A stretch of DNA of 64,000 nucleotides from Olsenella intestinalis (GCF_023276655.1 NZ_JALGRK010000002.1:952433-1016432); one strand, 5' to 3'; positions 8,875 through 20,835 are shown, counted from the first letter of the stretch. Numbers and translations are program-made. Notes: generated by a model not told the origin, from the letters alone.

Positions 8875-9983
8875 TCAGGACAGAACTTGTCGGTTGGTTG
8901 GAAGGGCCTCCCACACCCTGGGCAAAACTTCGCCCCAGTAGATGCACCCTGCGTCACGTCACTCGGCCCTGCCGCAGTCACCGCCTGCCCGGGACCACCA
9001 AAGCCCTGGCCCATGGCGTCCGACACCGCGCCACCGACCGCACCGCCGACCGTACCGCCGACTCCGGCCATCATGCCCAAGCCGATCCCCATGTTTGAAA
9101 ACTCGCCTACGGCCTCATTCGAGGCGGCGCGCTCCGCGACATCGAAACCCCTCTCCTGTTGATAGGTGTAGCCCTCAAGTCGTCGCTTGTCCGCCATTGC
9201 CGTAGCCTCGATAACGGTCTTCTTCGCCTCGGTTTCCTGATTGATAACACCCACCTGCTGCTCAATCTGAGCCTCGCGGACGTCGGCATACTGACGGAAG
9301 TAGAGGTCGCGAAACTTCTCGTAGATTGGATCCCCCTCGGGACGCATAATCGTTGTCACAAGAAACTGGGTAAGGTCGAGTCCATACTCGGAAAAATCGG
9401 TCTGAAGACGGCTCTTTACATCGTTCGACAGCTCTTCCAAATGTGCGTCCAACTCGAAGATGTTGAGCTTCTGGCTTTGGATTGCCTGAACCAATGCGAC
9501 CTTTACCCGCGTCTGCAAGAACGCCTTGAAATAGCTTATGAGCTTGTCCTGTGAGAGAACGGCCTCGGTACCGACAATCTTTATGAGCAGTTTCTTGGCC
9601 TCACGCACGGCCAGCGCCATTTCTCCCGAAGCCCCAATCGAGAGAGGAAAGCCAAACTCTGGCTCCATATACTGCACCTTGGAGCTCGTGCCCCAGGAGA
9701 TTCCCATCTGCTCGGTAAGGTTCACGAAGTAGACTTCGGCATGGAATGGCGACACGCCACCAGAGGGCAAGTTGACGACCTTGTTTATCAAGGGAAGGTT
9801 CTGGGTCTCCAATGTATGGCGTCCTGGGCCAAACAGATCCAATGCCTGGCCGTTCATGAAGAACATGGCTTCCTGGGACTCGTGAACGATGAGCTGCGAG
9901 GATGTGTTGAAATCCTCGCTGGGATGCTTCCAAACGAAGGTGTGGTTATCCCCCTCATACTTGATAACGTCGATGATGCTCAT
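8853..9983 (-). CDS. SPFH-domain protein with C-terminal zinc ribbon (YdjI-like)
   Basis: MSIIDVIKYEGDNHTFVWKHPSEDFNTSSQLIVHESQEAMFFMNGQ... and CPGCGRPFQPTDKFCPECG. Confidence 0.85.
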   Translation of the reverse strand: MSIIDVIKYEGDNHTFVWKHPSEDFNTSSQLIVHESQEAMFFMNGQALDLFGPGRHTLETQNLPLINKVVNLPSGGVSPFHAEVYFVNLTEQMGISWGTSSKVQYMEPEFGFPLSIGASGEMALAVREAKKLLIKIVGTEAVLSQDKLISYFKAFLQTRVKVALVQAIQSQKLNIFELDAHLEELSNDVKSRLQTDFSEYGLDLTQFLVTTIMRPEGDPIYEKFRDLYFRQYADVREAQIEQQVGVINQETEAKKTVIEATAMADKRRLEGYTYQQERGFDVAERAASNEAVGEFSNMGIGLGMMAGVGGTVGGAVGGAVSDAMGQGFGGPGQAVTAAGPSDVTQGASTGAKFCPGCGRPFQPTDKFCPECGTRRS

Positions 9984-10174
9984 GGCAGGGTACCCCTATC
10001 GAAAAGTACACATTTTGATGTGTGTGCGTGTATCCGATTAACGGAGGCCGCTGGCCCGATGAAAAGGAGAAATGCCGCTTTGCACCATTTACAATCGATT
10101 CAAGGTGCGTCGCCATATTGTGTAGGTTTTGACCTGCCGGCTTTAATCTGACCTCCACCCTCACCTCGCGGGGC

Positions 10175-10791
10175 TCACTCAATGACGCCCTCCCCAAGCC
10201 TGTCGGCCCTAATCCAACGTCCGAACGTGCTCTCAGAGACCTCGAGGAGGGCCGCTGCGTCGCGCTTTGTCAGTCGACCCGCAAGATAGTCTTGCCTCGT
10301 AGCCTCGTAGCTGCCGGGGCGACTCAGTCTCGGTCTTCCAAAGCGCACACCGCGAGCTCGCGCCGCGGCAATTCCCTCTGCCTGGCGCTGCCTGATGTTC
10401 TCTCGCTCCACCTGTGCGACATACGACAACAACTGAAGAACGAGGTCGGCTAGGAAGACGCTCGTTATGCCCTCGCGATTGTTCCTCGTATCAAGAAGCG
10501 GCATGTCGAGCACCACGATTGCGACTCCCCTGCACTTCGTGAGCAAGCGCCACTGCTCCAGAATCTCGTCGTAGTTCCTCCCAAGCCTATCGATGCTTTT
10601 AATTACAACCACGTCACCCTCTCGAAGCCGTGCAATGAGCCGCCGATACTCCGGCCTATCGAAGTCCTTTCCGCTCGCCTGATCAGAGAACACGCGCCCC
10701 GGTTTGACGCCGAACTCTCCTAGCGCATCAAGTTGCCTGTCTAGATTCTGTTCTCTTGTGGAAACGCGCGCATAGCCGTAGGTCTTCCCCA
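10175..10791 (-). CDS. Serine recombinase (resolvase/invertase family)
   Basis: MGKTYGYARVSTREQNLDRQLDAL...VVIKSIDRLGRNYDEI...; C-terminal HTH TKRDAAALLEVSESTFGRWI. Confidence 0.9.
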
Positions 10792-10920
10792 TAGACAACC
10801 CCTTCCCTTTGATTCTCGTCTGAAAATCGACGTCAGGCCTCGTATCCCAGCGAGCATACGAAGTGTCAATAGAGCAGATATCCATACAGATCGCTACCTC
10901 ACAACGCGTCAGGAAAGCAA

Positions 10921-10950
10921 AGGGGGCGGACCCAAACGGGCCGCCCCCTC
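10921..10950. terminator. Hairpin terminator downstream of frlD
   Basis: gggggcggaccc aaac gggccgccccc. Confidence 0.65.
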
Positions 10951-10994
10951 GTCGAATCTCAATTGCGCGCAAGGCGCGCGCCGTCAAGCAGCCC

Positions 10995-11858
10995 CTAGTA
11001 CTTCTTTCCGTGCCCCCAGCTGCCGTCCTGGGCGCAGCACACGTCGGACGCAAACTCGGCCGCATACGCCAGCCCGGCCCTGTACGCCTCCTCCTGCGAG
11101 GCGCCATGTTTGCGCTCGTCGATGCTCTTCACCAGGAAGCTCGTGAGGAACGAGTCGCCCGCGCCCATCGCGTCGCGCATGTGCTCGACGGGCTTGGACT
11201 CCTGCCTGTACATCCGCTCGCCGTCGAAGGCGTAGCACCCGTCCACGCCGCGCGTCGCGCTGACCCACTTGGGGCCGAGCTCGTGCACCTTGCGCAGGCG
11301 CTCCTCCATCTCCTCCATCGAGAGGTCCGACGCCGAGAAGAACGCATAGGTCACGCTCGGGGCGACCTCCTGGTAGTACTCCCACGTGGAGTCGTCGGAG
11401 AAGTCGAACGACAGCTCGATGCCCGCCGCGGCGATCTTGGGCAGCTGCCGCTCGGTGTAGCAGTAGTTGCCCGAGTGCACGACGTCGAACTGGCGCAGGT
11501 ACTCAATGTCGAAGCGGTCCAGCACGTAGCGCGACTCGCCACGCACGCCGCCCTGGTTGTAGTCGCCCCAGATGCGGTCGCCGTCCTCGGCGATCGACAC
11601 GCAGCTGTAGCCGTTCTCGCCCATGAGCTGCTTGCACTTGACCAGCTCGATGCCCTCGTCGTAGAGGCTCGAGATCACGTGCTCGGCGCGGTCGTCCGTG
11701 CCGAAGTAGCCCATGTACGCGGCGCGGCGCACGCCGGCCTTCTTCGCGTACACAGCAAAGTTGACGGCGTTTCCGCCGGGGTACATCGTGCGCACGTGCT
11801 CGTAGACGTCGACGACGTTGTCGCCAAAGCCGCACACGCTGACGTCGAGGTTTCCCAT
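10995..11858 (-). CDS. frlD: PfkB-family sugar kinase, fructoselysine 6-kinase-like
   Basis: GFGDNVVDVYEHVRTMYPGGNAVNFAVYAKKAG...GDSFLTSFL; FrlD-like, adjacent to FrlB homologue. Confidence 0.8.
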   Translation of the reverse strand: MGNLDVSVCGFGDNVVDVYEHVRTMYPGGNAVNFAVYAKKAGVRRAAYMGYFGTDDRAEHVISSLYDEGIELVKCKQLMGENGYSCVSIAEDGDRIWGDYNQGGVRGESRYVLDRFDIEYLRQFDVVHSGNYCYTERQLPKIAAAGIELSFDFSDDSTWEYYQEVAPSVTYAFFSASDLSMEEMEERLRKVHELGPKWVSATRGVDGCYAFDGERMYRQESKPVEHMRDAMGAGDSFLTSFLVKSIDERKHGASQEEAYRAGLAYAAEFASDVCCAQDGSWGHGKKY

Positions 11859-11910
11859 GTCACATCCCTTCGGGTCCATTGTCCTTGCCCTTCGTCCGGC
11901 CGCCGGCGGC

Positions 11911-12879
11911 CTAGTACTTCTCGATGCCCATGTAGCGGCGGACGTCGGGGTCGTGGTCGAACGCGCGCCCGCGCACGCCGCGCAGCGCCACGTTCATCTC
12001 GTAGAAGAAGATCGGGTCGAGGTAGCTGCGCACCGACTCGTCGATCTCGTCCATGCCGTAGGCGGCCGAGTCGAGCACCATGTACGTGTCGGTGTGCCCC
12101 TCCAGGAACCGCTCGGCGCGCTCGTCCATCGCGCGGTTCGCGCCGGCGCCCTTCTGCAGGAAGTAGAACACGCCGTCCTCGGTGCACTCGAACGGCCCGT
12201 GGAAGTACTCCGCCGAGCTCACGTACGAGCAGTGCTGCCACTGCATCTCCATCAGCGAGCAGATCGCGAACCCGTAGGTCTGGCAGAAGGTCGGGCCCGA
12301 GCCCAGCACGTAGAAGAAGTCGTGCTTGCGGCACGTCTCCACGAAGCGCGGCCCCAGGTCGCGCTCCACGCGCGGGATCGCCTCGCGGATGATGGCGTCC
12401 AACTTCTCGACCTCCGCCGAGAGGAGCGCGCCCCCTTCGTAGCCGTCCTGTGCGGACATCAGCTCCGCCGCGACCGCGAGCGAGAAGGCCGCCGGGCGCT
12501 CGGCCTGGGGCGTGTCGTCCTCCCACTCGTAGACCCAGCAGGGCCAGCTACCAGAGTCGATCGCCGTGCCGGCCCTGTTGGTCATGCCAATCACGTAGGC
12601 GCCGCGCTCCTTCGCGAGCTCGCAGGCCGCAAGCGTCTCGGGAGTGCCGCCGGAGTGGCTGCAGGTCACGACCAGCGAGCCCTCCCCCAGTTTCGCGGGC
12701 GGAAACGTGTTGAACTCCGCCGCCGTGAAGATGCCGCTCTCGATCGAGGTGCTCGTGGCGCCCAGCAGGCAGTGCGCGGGGTACAGGTCGATCACCGAGC
12801 CGCCGCATGCGACCCAGTACACCTGCCTCACCTGGCCCCTCTCGGCCAGCACCTGCTTGACGTAGTCGGTTGCGTTCAT
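11911..12879 (-). CDS. frlB: SIS-domain fructoselysine 6-phosphate deglycase-like protein
   Basis: Two SIS domains (VACGGSVIDLYPA, VTCSHSGGTPET); FrlB-like; next to frlD. Confidence 0.8.
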   Translation of the reverse strand: MNATDYVKQVLAERGQVRQVYWVACGGSVIDLYPAHCLLGATSTSIESGIFTAAEFNTFPPAKLGEGSLVVTCSHSGGTPETLAACELAKERGAYVIGMTNRAGTAIDSGSWPCWVYEWEDDTPQAERPAAFSLAVAAELMSAQDGYEGGALLSAEVEKLDAIIREAIPRVERDLGPRFVETCRKHDFFYVLGSGPTFCQTYGFAICSLMEMQWQHCSYVSSAEYFHGPFECTEDGVFYFLQKGAGANRAMDERAERFLEGHTDTYMVLDSAAYGMDEIDESVRSYLDPIFFYEMNVALRGVRGRAFDHDPDVRRYMGIEKY

Positions 12880-12939
12880 GTCTTACTCCTTACTGTACGA
12901 ACAGTTTGAAACGTCTCTCTTGTCGGGGCAACGCCCTGC

Positions 12940-14520
12940 CTATCCCAGCTCGTCGAACACCACGCGCCCGTCGCTCACCGTGAGCGCCGCGTTCACGTCG
13001 CGAACGTCGGCGGGGTCGGCGGCGAGCACGTCGCGCTGAAGCACCACGATGTCAGCCAGCTTGCCGGCCTCGAGGGTGCCCAGCCTCTCCTCGTCCAGGC
13101 AGTCGTAGGCGCCGTTGGCGGTCCAGGCCAGTAGCATCTCCGGCACGGTCAGCATGTTCTCCTCGCGGGCACGGCCGCCGTCGTCGAAGTAGCCGCCGCA
13201 ACCGCAGTAGATGGCCTCGCCGATCGAGGGCAGCATGAGCGGCAGGTCCGTGTCGCCCACGACCACGCAGCCCGCGTCCCACATCTGCCTGCGCTGCCAG
13301 TAGCGCCCGAAGCGCTCGGGCCCGATCTTCTCGGCGACCATCCGGCGAAGGTCGGCCTCGGCGTCGAGCGACTGGATCTGTGGGTAGACCTCGCAGATGC
13401 CACCCAACGCGCCCAGGCGGCGCACGTCATCAGCGTCGGACAGCTCGAGGTCCGTGATCGCATGGCGCTCGAGCATGCGCCCGTCGGCGCCGCGCCGGCA
13501 GCGCTCGAGGAGGTTGACCACGTGCGCGACCGCGGCGTCGCCCTGGCAGTGCAGCGAGAAGCGGAAGCCCGCCTCGTCGGCAGCCATGAGCTCACGCTCG
13601 ATCAGGTCCCACTCCACCGGCTCGCCGCAGCGGACGCCGGACGCGTCCAGGTAAGGCTCCTTCAGCTCGGCCAGGCCCGACCCGATCGAGCGGTCGGTCA
13701 TGCGGTTGAACCCGCCAAAGCGCACAAACGACCCCGTGAGCAGCTCGCGCATGCGACGTCCGTGCGCAAGGTCCATGCCGCGGCCCACGGGCTGGCTCAT
13801 CAGGCACACGCGCACGGTCAGCTCGCCGTCGCGCTCCATCGCGCGCATCACGTCGACGAACCCGAAGTAGTCGTCGAAGCTCATCTCCTTCACCTGCGTG
13901 ATGCCGCGCGCGTTGAGCATGCGCATGTACGCGCCGTACAGCCCACGCATCTCGGGACGCCGCAGGTAGTCGGCCATCATGCGCCAGATCTTCTCGGCGT
14001 AGCACGCCTCGGGAGAGAAGCCGTACGCCTCGCGCGCCGCCCGGTTCATCCAGCACGTCTCGCGCCCCGCCGTGAACGCGACCACGGGCCTCTCCGGGAA
14101 CGCCTCGTCAAGCGCGGCCTCCCACGCCTCCCTCTCCTCAGCCGAGAGGAGCGTGCCCTCCCAGCCGTGGCCGAAGGCGGGCTCCGCGTCTCCCCTGCCC
14201 CGGGCGTCCTCGGCCAGGGCCGCGAGCGCCTCGTCGACGCTCGTGATGCCCGCGAGGTCCGCGCCAAGCGACTCGAGCGCCCAGCCGGTAAAGAACGTGT
14301 GGTTGTCACAGAGGCCAGGCAGCACGGTGCGGTCGCCGGCATTGATCACGCGCGTTGCGCGCTCCACATAGGGCGCGGCCTCCTCGCGCGGACCCACCGC
14401 GACGATGGCGTTGCCCTCGGTCGCGACGAAGCCGTCGAACGACTCGGTGCCCGTCGCGGGGAAGACGCACGTCGAGAGGATCACGAGCCGTTCCGTGGTA
14501 GCGGTTGACTGGGTGGTCAT
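12940..14520 (-). CDS. YtcJ-like amidohydrolase
   Basis: VLPGLCDNHTFFTGWAL, SLHCQGDAAVAHVVNLLE, C-terminal GTLEAGKLADIVVLQRDVLA. Confidence 0.85.
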   Translation of the reverse strand: MTTQSTATTERLVILSTCVFPATGTESFDGFVATEGNAIVAVGPREEAAPYVERATRVINAGDRTVLPGLCDNHTFFTGWALESLGADLAGITSVDEALAALAEDARGRGDAEPAFGHGWEGTLLSAEEREAWEAALDEAFPERPVVAFTAGRETCWMNRAAREAYGFSPEACYAEKIWRMMADYLRRPEMRGLYGAYMRMLNARGITQVKEMSFDDYFGFVDVMRAMERDGELTVRVCLMSQPVGRGMDLAHGRRMRELLTGSFVRFGGFNRMTDRSIGSGLAELKEPYLDASGVRCGEPVEWDLIERELMAADEAGFRFSLHCQGDAAVAHVVNLLERCRRGADGRMLERHAITDLELSDADDVRRLGALGGICEVYPQIQSLDAEADLRRMVAEKIGPERFGRYWQRRQMWDAGCVVVGDTDLPLMLPSIGEAIYCGCGGYFDDGGRAREENMLTVPEMLLAWTANGAYDCLDEERLGTLEAGKLADIVVLQRDVLAADPADVRDVNAALTVSDGRVVFDELG

Positions 14521-14545
14521 CTTCTCACCTCGCATGTCGCGCGCA

Positions 14546-16000
14546 CTAGGCCGGGAGCATGCCGGAGACGGCCGTCACGGCGATGCCGAGGGCGGCGATC
14601 AGCAGCATGAACTTCCAGCAGGTCTTCCACCACTGGCCGAAGCTGATCTTGCAGACGGCCAGGCCCGCGACGGTCATGCCGGCGGTGGGGCTGATGGTGT
14701 TGATGGTCTGGTTGGCCATCGCGAGCGCGGTGACCGCGGCCTCGGGGTTGACGCCGATGAGCTGCGTGAGGGGCCCGAGGATCGGCATCGTGAGGGCGGC
14801 GAGTCCCGATGAGCTGGGCACGAGGAACGAGAGCAGCCCGAGCACGAGGTAGAGCAGGGTCGTGTAGATGGGCGCGGGCACGCCGGCGAGGCCACCGGCC
14901 ATGGCGTTGAGGATCGTGTCGATGATCATGGAGTCCTCGGCGATGACGAGGATCGAGCGGGCCAGGCCGATGATGATGGCCGCGTAGGCGAAGTCGGCGA
15001 TGCCGTGGACGAACTCGTCGGCCATCTCGCGCTCGCCCATTCCGGCGACGATGCCGGAGAGCACGCCCATGCCGAAGAAGACGGCGGAGATCTCGTCCAT
15101 GTACCAGTGCTGGGTGACAAGGCCCCACACGATGATGCCCATGCCGATGGCGAACACGGCGAGCACGCCCTTCTGGCGGCCGGTGAAGGGCTGCTCGATG
15201 GCGTCGTCGGAGACGGAGAACTCGAGGCGCTTGGCCTTGTCGTCCTCAAAGGTGATCGAGCTCTCGGGGTTGCGCTTGACCTTGGCGGCGTAGCGCACAG
15301 TCCAGACGATGGCCAGGATCGTGAAGACGACCCACACGATGGCGCGCAGCCACAGCTGCGGGTTGCCCTCGATGCCGGTGATGCCCTGCGCGATGAGCAC
15401 GTTGAAGGGGTTCACGGTCGAGGCGATGTAGCCGATGTTGGGACCCATGAAGCAGATAAGGAAGGCGGTCATGGAGTCGTAGCCGAGCGCCATGACGATC
15501 GGGATGAAGATCGCGTAGAACGGCAGCGCCTCCTCGGACATGCCGAAGGTCGTGCCGCAGATGGAGAGCAGCACCATGACGATCGGGATGATGAGGATGT
15601 CGCGGTGGCGGAACCTGCCGATGACGTGGCTGAGGCCCGCGTTGATGGCGTTGGTCTTGGTGATGATGGCAAAGGAGCCGCCGATGAGAAGGACGAACGC
15701 CACGACGTCGGCGGCGCCCTGGATGCCGCGGGTCGGCGCCTGCAGCAGCTGCATGACGTTGCAGCGGAGGTCGACGACCTCGCCGGTCTCGGGGTCGGTC
15801 GACACCTTGTCCTGCGGCGCGTAGGTGCCCGCGACCGCGACCTCCTTCTCGCCCGCGGCGGTCTCGATGACCTGACGCTCGTAGGAGCCGGACGGGATGA
15901 TCCACGTGAGGACGGCGAACACGACCATCAGCAGAAAGACGATGGTGTACACGTGCGGCAGGCGAAACGAGCGCTTGCGCTGCGTGTTCTCTTCGGACAT
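14546..16000 (-). CDS. YfcC-family carboxylate/amino-acid-type permease
   Basis: FRLPHVYTIVFLLMVVFAVLTWIIPSGSYER..., GTTFGMSEEALPFYAIFIPIVMALGYD, multiple TM segments. Confidence 0.85.
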   Translation of the reverse strand: MSEENTQRKRSFRLPHVYTIVFLLMVVFAVLTWIIPSGSYERQVIETAAGEKEVAVAGTYAPQDKVSTDPETGEVVDLRCNVMQLLQAPTRGIQGAADVVAFVLLIGGSFAIITKTNAINAGLSHVIGRFRHRDILIIPIVMVLLSICGTTFGMSEEALPFYAIFIPIVMALGYDSMTAFLICFMGPNIGYIASTVNPFNVLIAQGITGIEGNPQLWLRAIVWVVFTILAIVWTVRYAAKVKRNPESSITFEDDKAKRLEFSVSDDAIEQPFTGRQKGVLAVFAIGMGIIVWGLVTQHWYMDEISAVFFGMGVLSGIVAGMGEREMADEFVHGIADFAYAAIIIGLARSILVIAEDSMIIDTILNAMAGGLAGVPAPIYTTLLYLVLGLLSFLVPSSSGLAALTMPILGPLTQLIGVNPEAAVTALAMANQTINTISPTAGMTVAGLAVCKISFGQWWKTCWKFMLLIAALGIAVTAVSGMLPA

Positions 16001-16043
16001 GCAGGTACCTCCTAGCGTTGTTGGCTGACGTGCGAACGTGCCA

Positions 16044-16075
16044 CATCATACGTTGTGGTATGACGGCGTATGATG
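16044..16075. promoter_or_regulatory. Inverted repeat upstream of the YfcC gene, candidate GntR-family operator
   Basis: CATCATACG ttgtggtatgacgg CGTATGATG with an additional internal GTATG half-site. Confidence 0.5.
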
Positions 16076-16331
16076 TTTTACGGCAGGAGGATACATCGTG
16101 TTCACACGGAGGAGAAATCAGCCGCGAACGGTAGAAAAATCCGGCCAGGCGGTACCTGACCGGATTATCTGACGCGATTGGGGCCATGGATGGCCAACGG
16201 GAGGGGCATGCCTTTCGGGGCGCGAGGGTGTGGCGCCGGGCGAGTTCGCGCCGCGGCGCGCCTGCAGAGCCCGGCGCCACGCCCTCGCGCCGGAATACAA
16301 GCTCTTCTCGGCGGCGTATGGGGTGAGGAAG

Positions 16332-17096
16332 CTAGATGTTGAAGATGTAGAGGCTGCCCACGATGTACTGGCGACCGATCATGAGTGGCTTGCCGTCCTG
16401 GTCGAGGAAGTGGATCGTCTCGAGGAAGAGGGGCTCGCCGACCGAGACCTTGAGGTCCTCGGCGGCCTTGGAGCTCGCGTGGGCGATCTCGAGGGTGCAC
16501 TTGACGTCCGAGGTGGGACGCCGGCCGGTCTCGCGCTCGACCGCCTCGAAGATCGAGGTGTCCTCGAGGTCAGTGTAGAGCAGGAAGGCGAAGTCGCGCA
16601 CGGGGAAGAAGTTGTTCTCGAGCATGATGGGGACGCCGTCGGCCGTGCGCACGCGCTTGACGTGCACGAGCTTGGAGCCCTGCTCGACGCCGAGGAACTC
16701 CGCCTCGCTCGCGTGGGCCTCGACGACCTCGACACCGAGCACGGTGGCGCCTGCGACGCGGCCGGCCTCGGCACAGGTCTCCGTGAAGCTCTGGATCTCG
16801 CTCGTCTGGCAGATCTTGCGCGCGAGCTTGGGACGGTTGACGAAGGTGCCCTTGCCGCGGACCTTGGTGAGGTAGCCGCGGTCGACGAGCTCGGACACGG
16901 CGCGACGGACGGTGATGCGGCTGACTGAGAACATCTCGGAAAGCTCGTCCTCCGAGGGGATGCGGTCACCCGTCTGGTACTTGCCGCTGTCGACGTCGTC
17001 CTTAATGGAGTCCATCACCTGCTGGAAGAGCGGGGTAAGCGATGCGTCCACGTGCCTCAGTCCAATCTGCGCTCGCGTCGTGGTGGCACGCGGCAC
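16332..17096 (-). CDS. GntR/HutC-family regulator with UTRA domain (FrlR-like position)
   Basis: GDRIPSEDELSEMFSVSRITVRRAVSELVDRGYLTKVRGKGTFV; UTRA-like C-terminus. Confidence 0.9.
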   Translation of the reverse strand: MPRATTTRAQIGLRHVDASLTPLFQQVMDSIKDDVDSGKYQTGDRIPSEDELSEMFSVSRITVRRAVSELVDRGYLTKVRGKGTFVNRPKLARKICQTSEIQSFTETCAEAGRVAGATVLGVEVVEAHASEAEFLGVEQGSKLVHVKRVRTADGVPIMLENNFFPVRDFAFLLYTDLEDTSIFEAVERETGRRPTSDVKCTLEIAHASSKAAEDLKVSVGEPLFLETIHFLDQDGKPLMIGRQYIVGSLYIFNI

Positions 17097-17228
17097 GACG
17101 TGTGGCCGCGGGCCTGGCCCGACCCATCCGGGCCCATGACGGTATCAGACATTGTAGGACATCACGCCCGCCGTGCGACGACGGGTCGCAGGGCGGGCGT
17201 GGAGACGGGCTGGTAGTGTGGCTCGGCG

Positions 17229-17507
17229 CTAGGACAGGGTCGCGACGAGACGGTCGAGCTCCTCTTCCTGGTTGATGCCCGTGAGGAATGCGACGCCGCT
17301 GAAGGTGGGCGTGTCGTAGGTCTCCTCGGTGTTGACGACCGGCACGAAGGCCGCCGCGTCGGCGAGCGCGTCGTCGACGGCGGACATCTCGACGGCGCGG
17401 ACGTCGGCATCGACGCCGCGGGCGTCAAGAAGCTTCTGGATCTTCTTGGCGACCATGTGCGAGGTGGCGATGCCCGACCCACACGCGACGATGACCTTCT
17501 TCTGCAT
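17229..17507 (-). CDS. PTS IIB component, galactitol/lactose-type (apparently orphan)
   Basis: MQKKVIVACGSGIATSHMVAKKIQKLLDARG; no IIA/IIC genes adjacent in this window. Confidence 0.8.
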   Translation of the reverse strand: MQKKVIVACGSGIATSHMVAKKIQKLLDARGVDADVRAVEMSAVDDALADAAAFVPVVNTEETYDTPTFSGVAFLTGINQEEELDRLVATLS

Positions 17508-17582
17508 GGTGCTCTCCTCTCGACGGGGACGATATGCGAGGGCCGCACGAGGCGGCAGGGGTTGTACGGACGGGGCGGGGCG

Positions 17583-19919
<2,337 letters not shown>

Positions 19920-19927
19920 ATTGGCAC

Positions 19928-19968
19928 AAGAAAGAGACTAAGCCGTGGAATCCGCAGGACGCCCGCTA
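19928..19968 (+). repeat. Left inverted repeat of accessory island
   Basis: caagaaagagactaagccgtggaatccgcaggacgcccgct matches the reverse complement of 23091-23131 with about 5 mismatches. Confidence 0.8.
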
Positions 19969-19988
19969 AATGAGCCTAAATGAGCTAA

Positions 19989-20260
19989 ATGAGGCGCCGT
20001 TACGGTTTCTTCGGCTTAGCGTTTGTCCTGAAGAAAGCCGGCGACGCGGCGAGGGCAACCTGCCCGGGCATGCCGAGATCGCACTGCCACCTGATCCGCA
20101 AGACGCGCACGATGGGCCTCTCCCAGGCAGGCGTGCCGTTGCCGCTGGTGGCGCAGCTCCTCGGCCATGAGAGCGTTTCTACCACGTCGGGGTTTTACGC
20201 GCTCGCAACCGACGGCATAATGGCCGAGGCCGTTCGCGCCGCAGCGCCGATATCCCTGTC
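19989..20260 (+). pseudogene. Tyrosine recombinase C-terminal remnant
   Basis: CHLIRKTRTMGLSQAGVPLPLVAQLLGHESVSTTSGFYALAT has the HxxR and LLGH..TT..Y motifs; no N-terminal or central domain. Confidence 0.75.
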
Positions 20261-20385
20261 GTCACGCCAGCAGACACTTGCCCGACCAGAGCTCCAGACC
20301 CTCTACTGGCTAGACATAAAGCGGATGGCAAGCGGTCAAACGGGCCTCAGTCCCTGGGGTTTGCACTTGTATAAACATGTTGCGA

Positions 20386-20418
20386 GCGAGAAATCAACTT
20401 CTATTGTTGATTCCTCGC
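20386..20418. promoter_or_regulatory. Inverted-repeat operator upstream of XRE regulator
   Basis: gcgagaaatcaac ttctatt gttgattcctcgc (13-bp arms, 1 mismatch). Confidence 0.65.
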
Positions 20419-20460
20419 ACAAATGATGTTATCATCCGCTGAGAGGAGGAGGAGGAGCCG

Positions 20461-20835
20461 ATGAACTCGACGACGACAGAACTGGGAAAAATGCTGAGAA
20501 AACTTCGAATAGACCGCGAGGAGACGCTTGGCGACATGGCCGAACGCCTTGGCTTCACGTCGTCGTACCTGTCCGCAATCGAGAAGGGCAAGCGGCCCGC
20601 TCCGGCGGGGTTCGCGGGCAAGTTGGCAAAGCTTTACTCGCTGTCCCCAGACGACGAAAGGGATCTAGCCGCGGCGGCGGACAAGACCGTGAGGAACGTC
20701 AAGGTCGACCTCGGAGCCACCAGCGACGTAAAGCGCGAGGCGGCCCTCGTGTTCGCCAGGTCATTCGACGAGCTCGACGATGATACTTCGAGGCGGATTC
20801 TCAAACTGCTCCAGGCAAAGCGACGTGATGGCTAA
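20461..20835 (+). CDS. XRE-family HTH regulator
   Basis: LGKMLRKLRIDREETLGDMAERLGFTSSYLSAIEKGKRP. Confidence 0.88.
   Translation: MNSTTTELGKMLRKLRIDREETLGDMAERLGFTSSYLSAIEKGKRPAPAGFAGKLAKLYSLSPDDERDLAAAADKTVRNVKVDLGATSDVKREAALVFARSFDELDDDTSRRILKLLQAKRRDG

Noticed and set aside
9955-11107. Extended 310-aa version of the serine recombinase and small ORFs around it; possible invertible segment
   Set aside because: The natural start is MGKTYGYARVS at 10791; I found no clear pair of inverted crossover sites nearby
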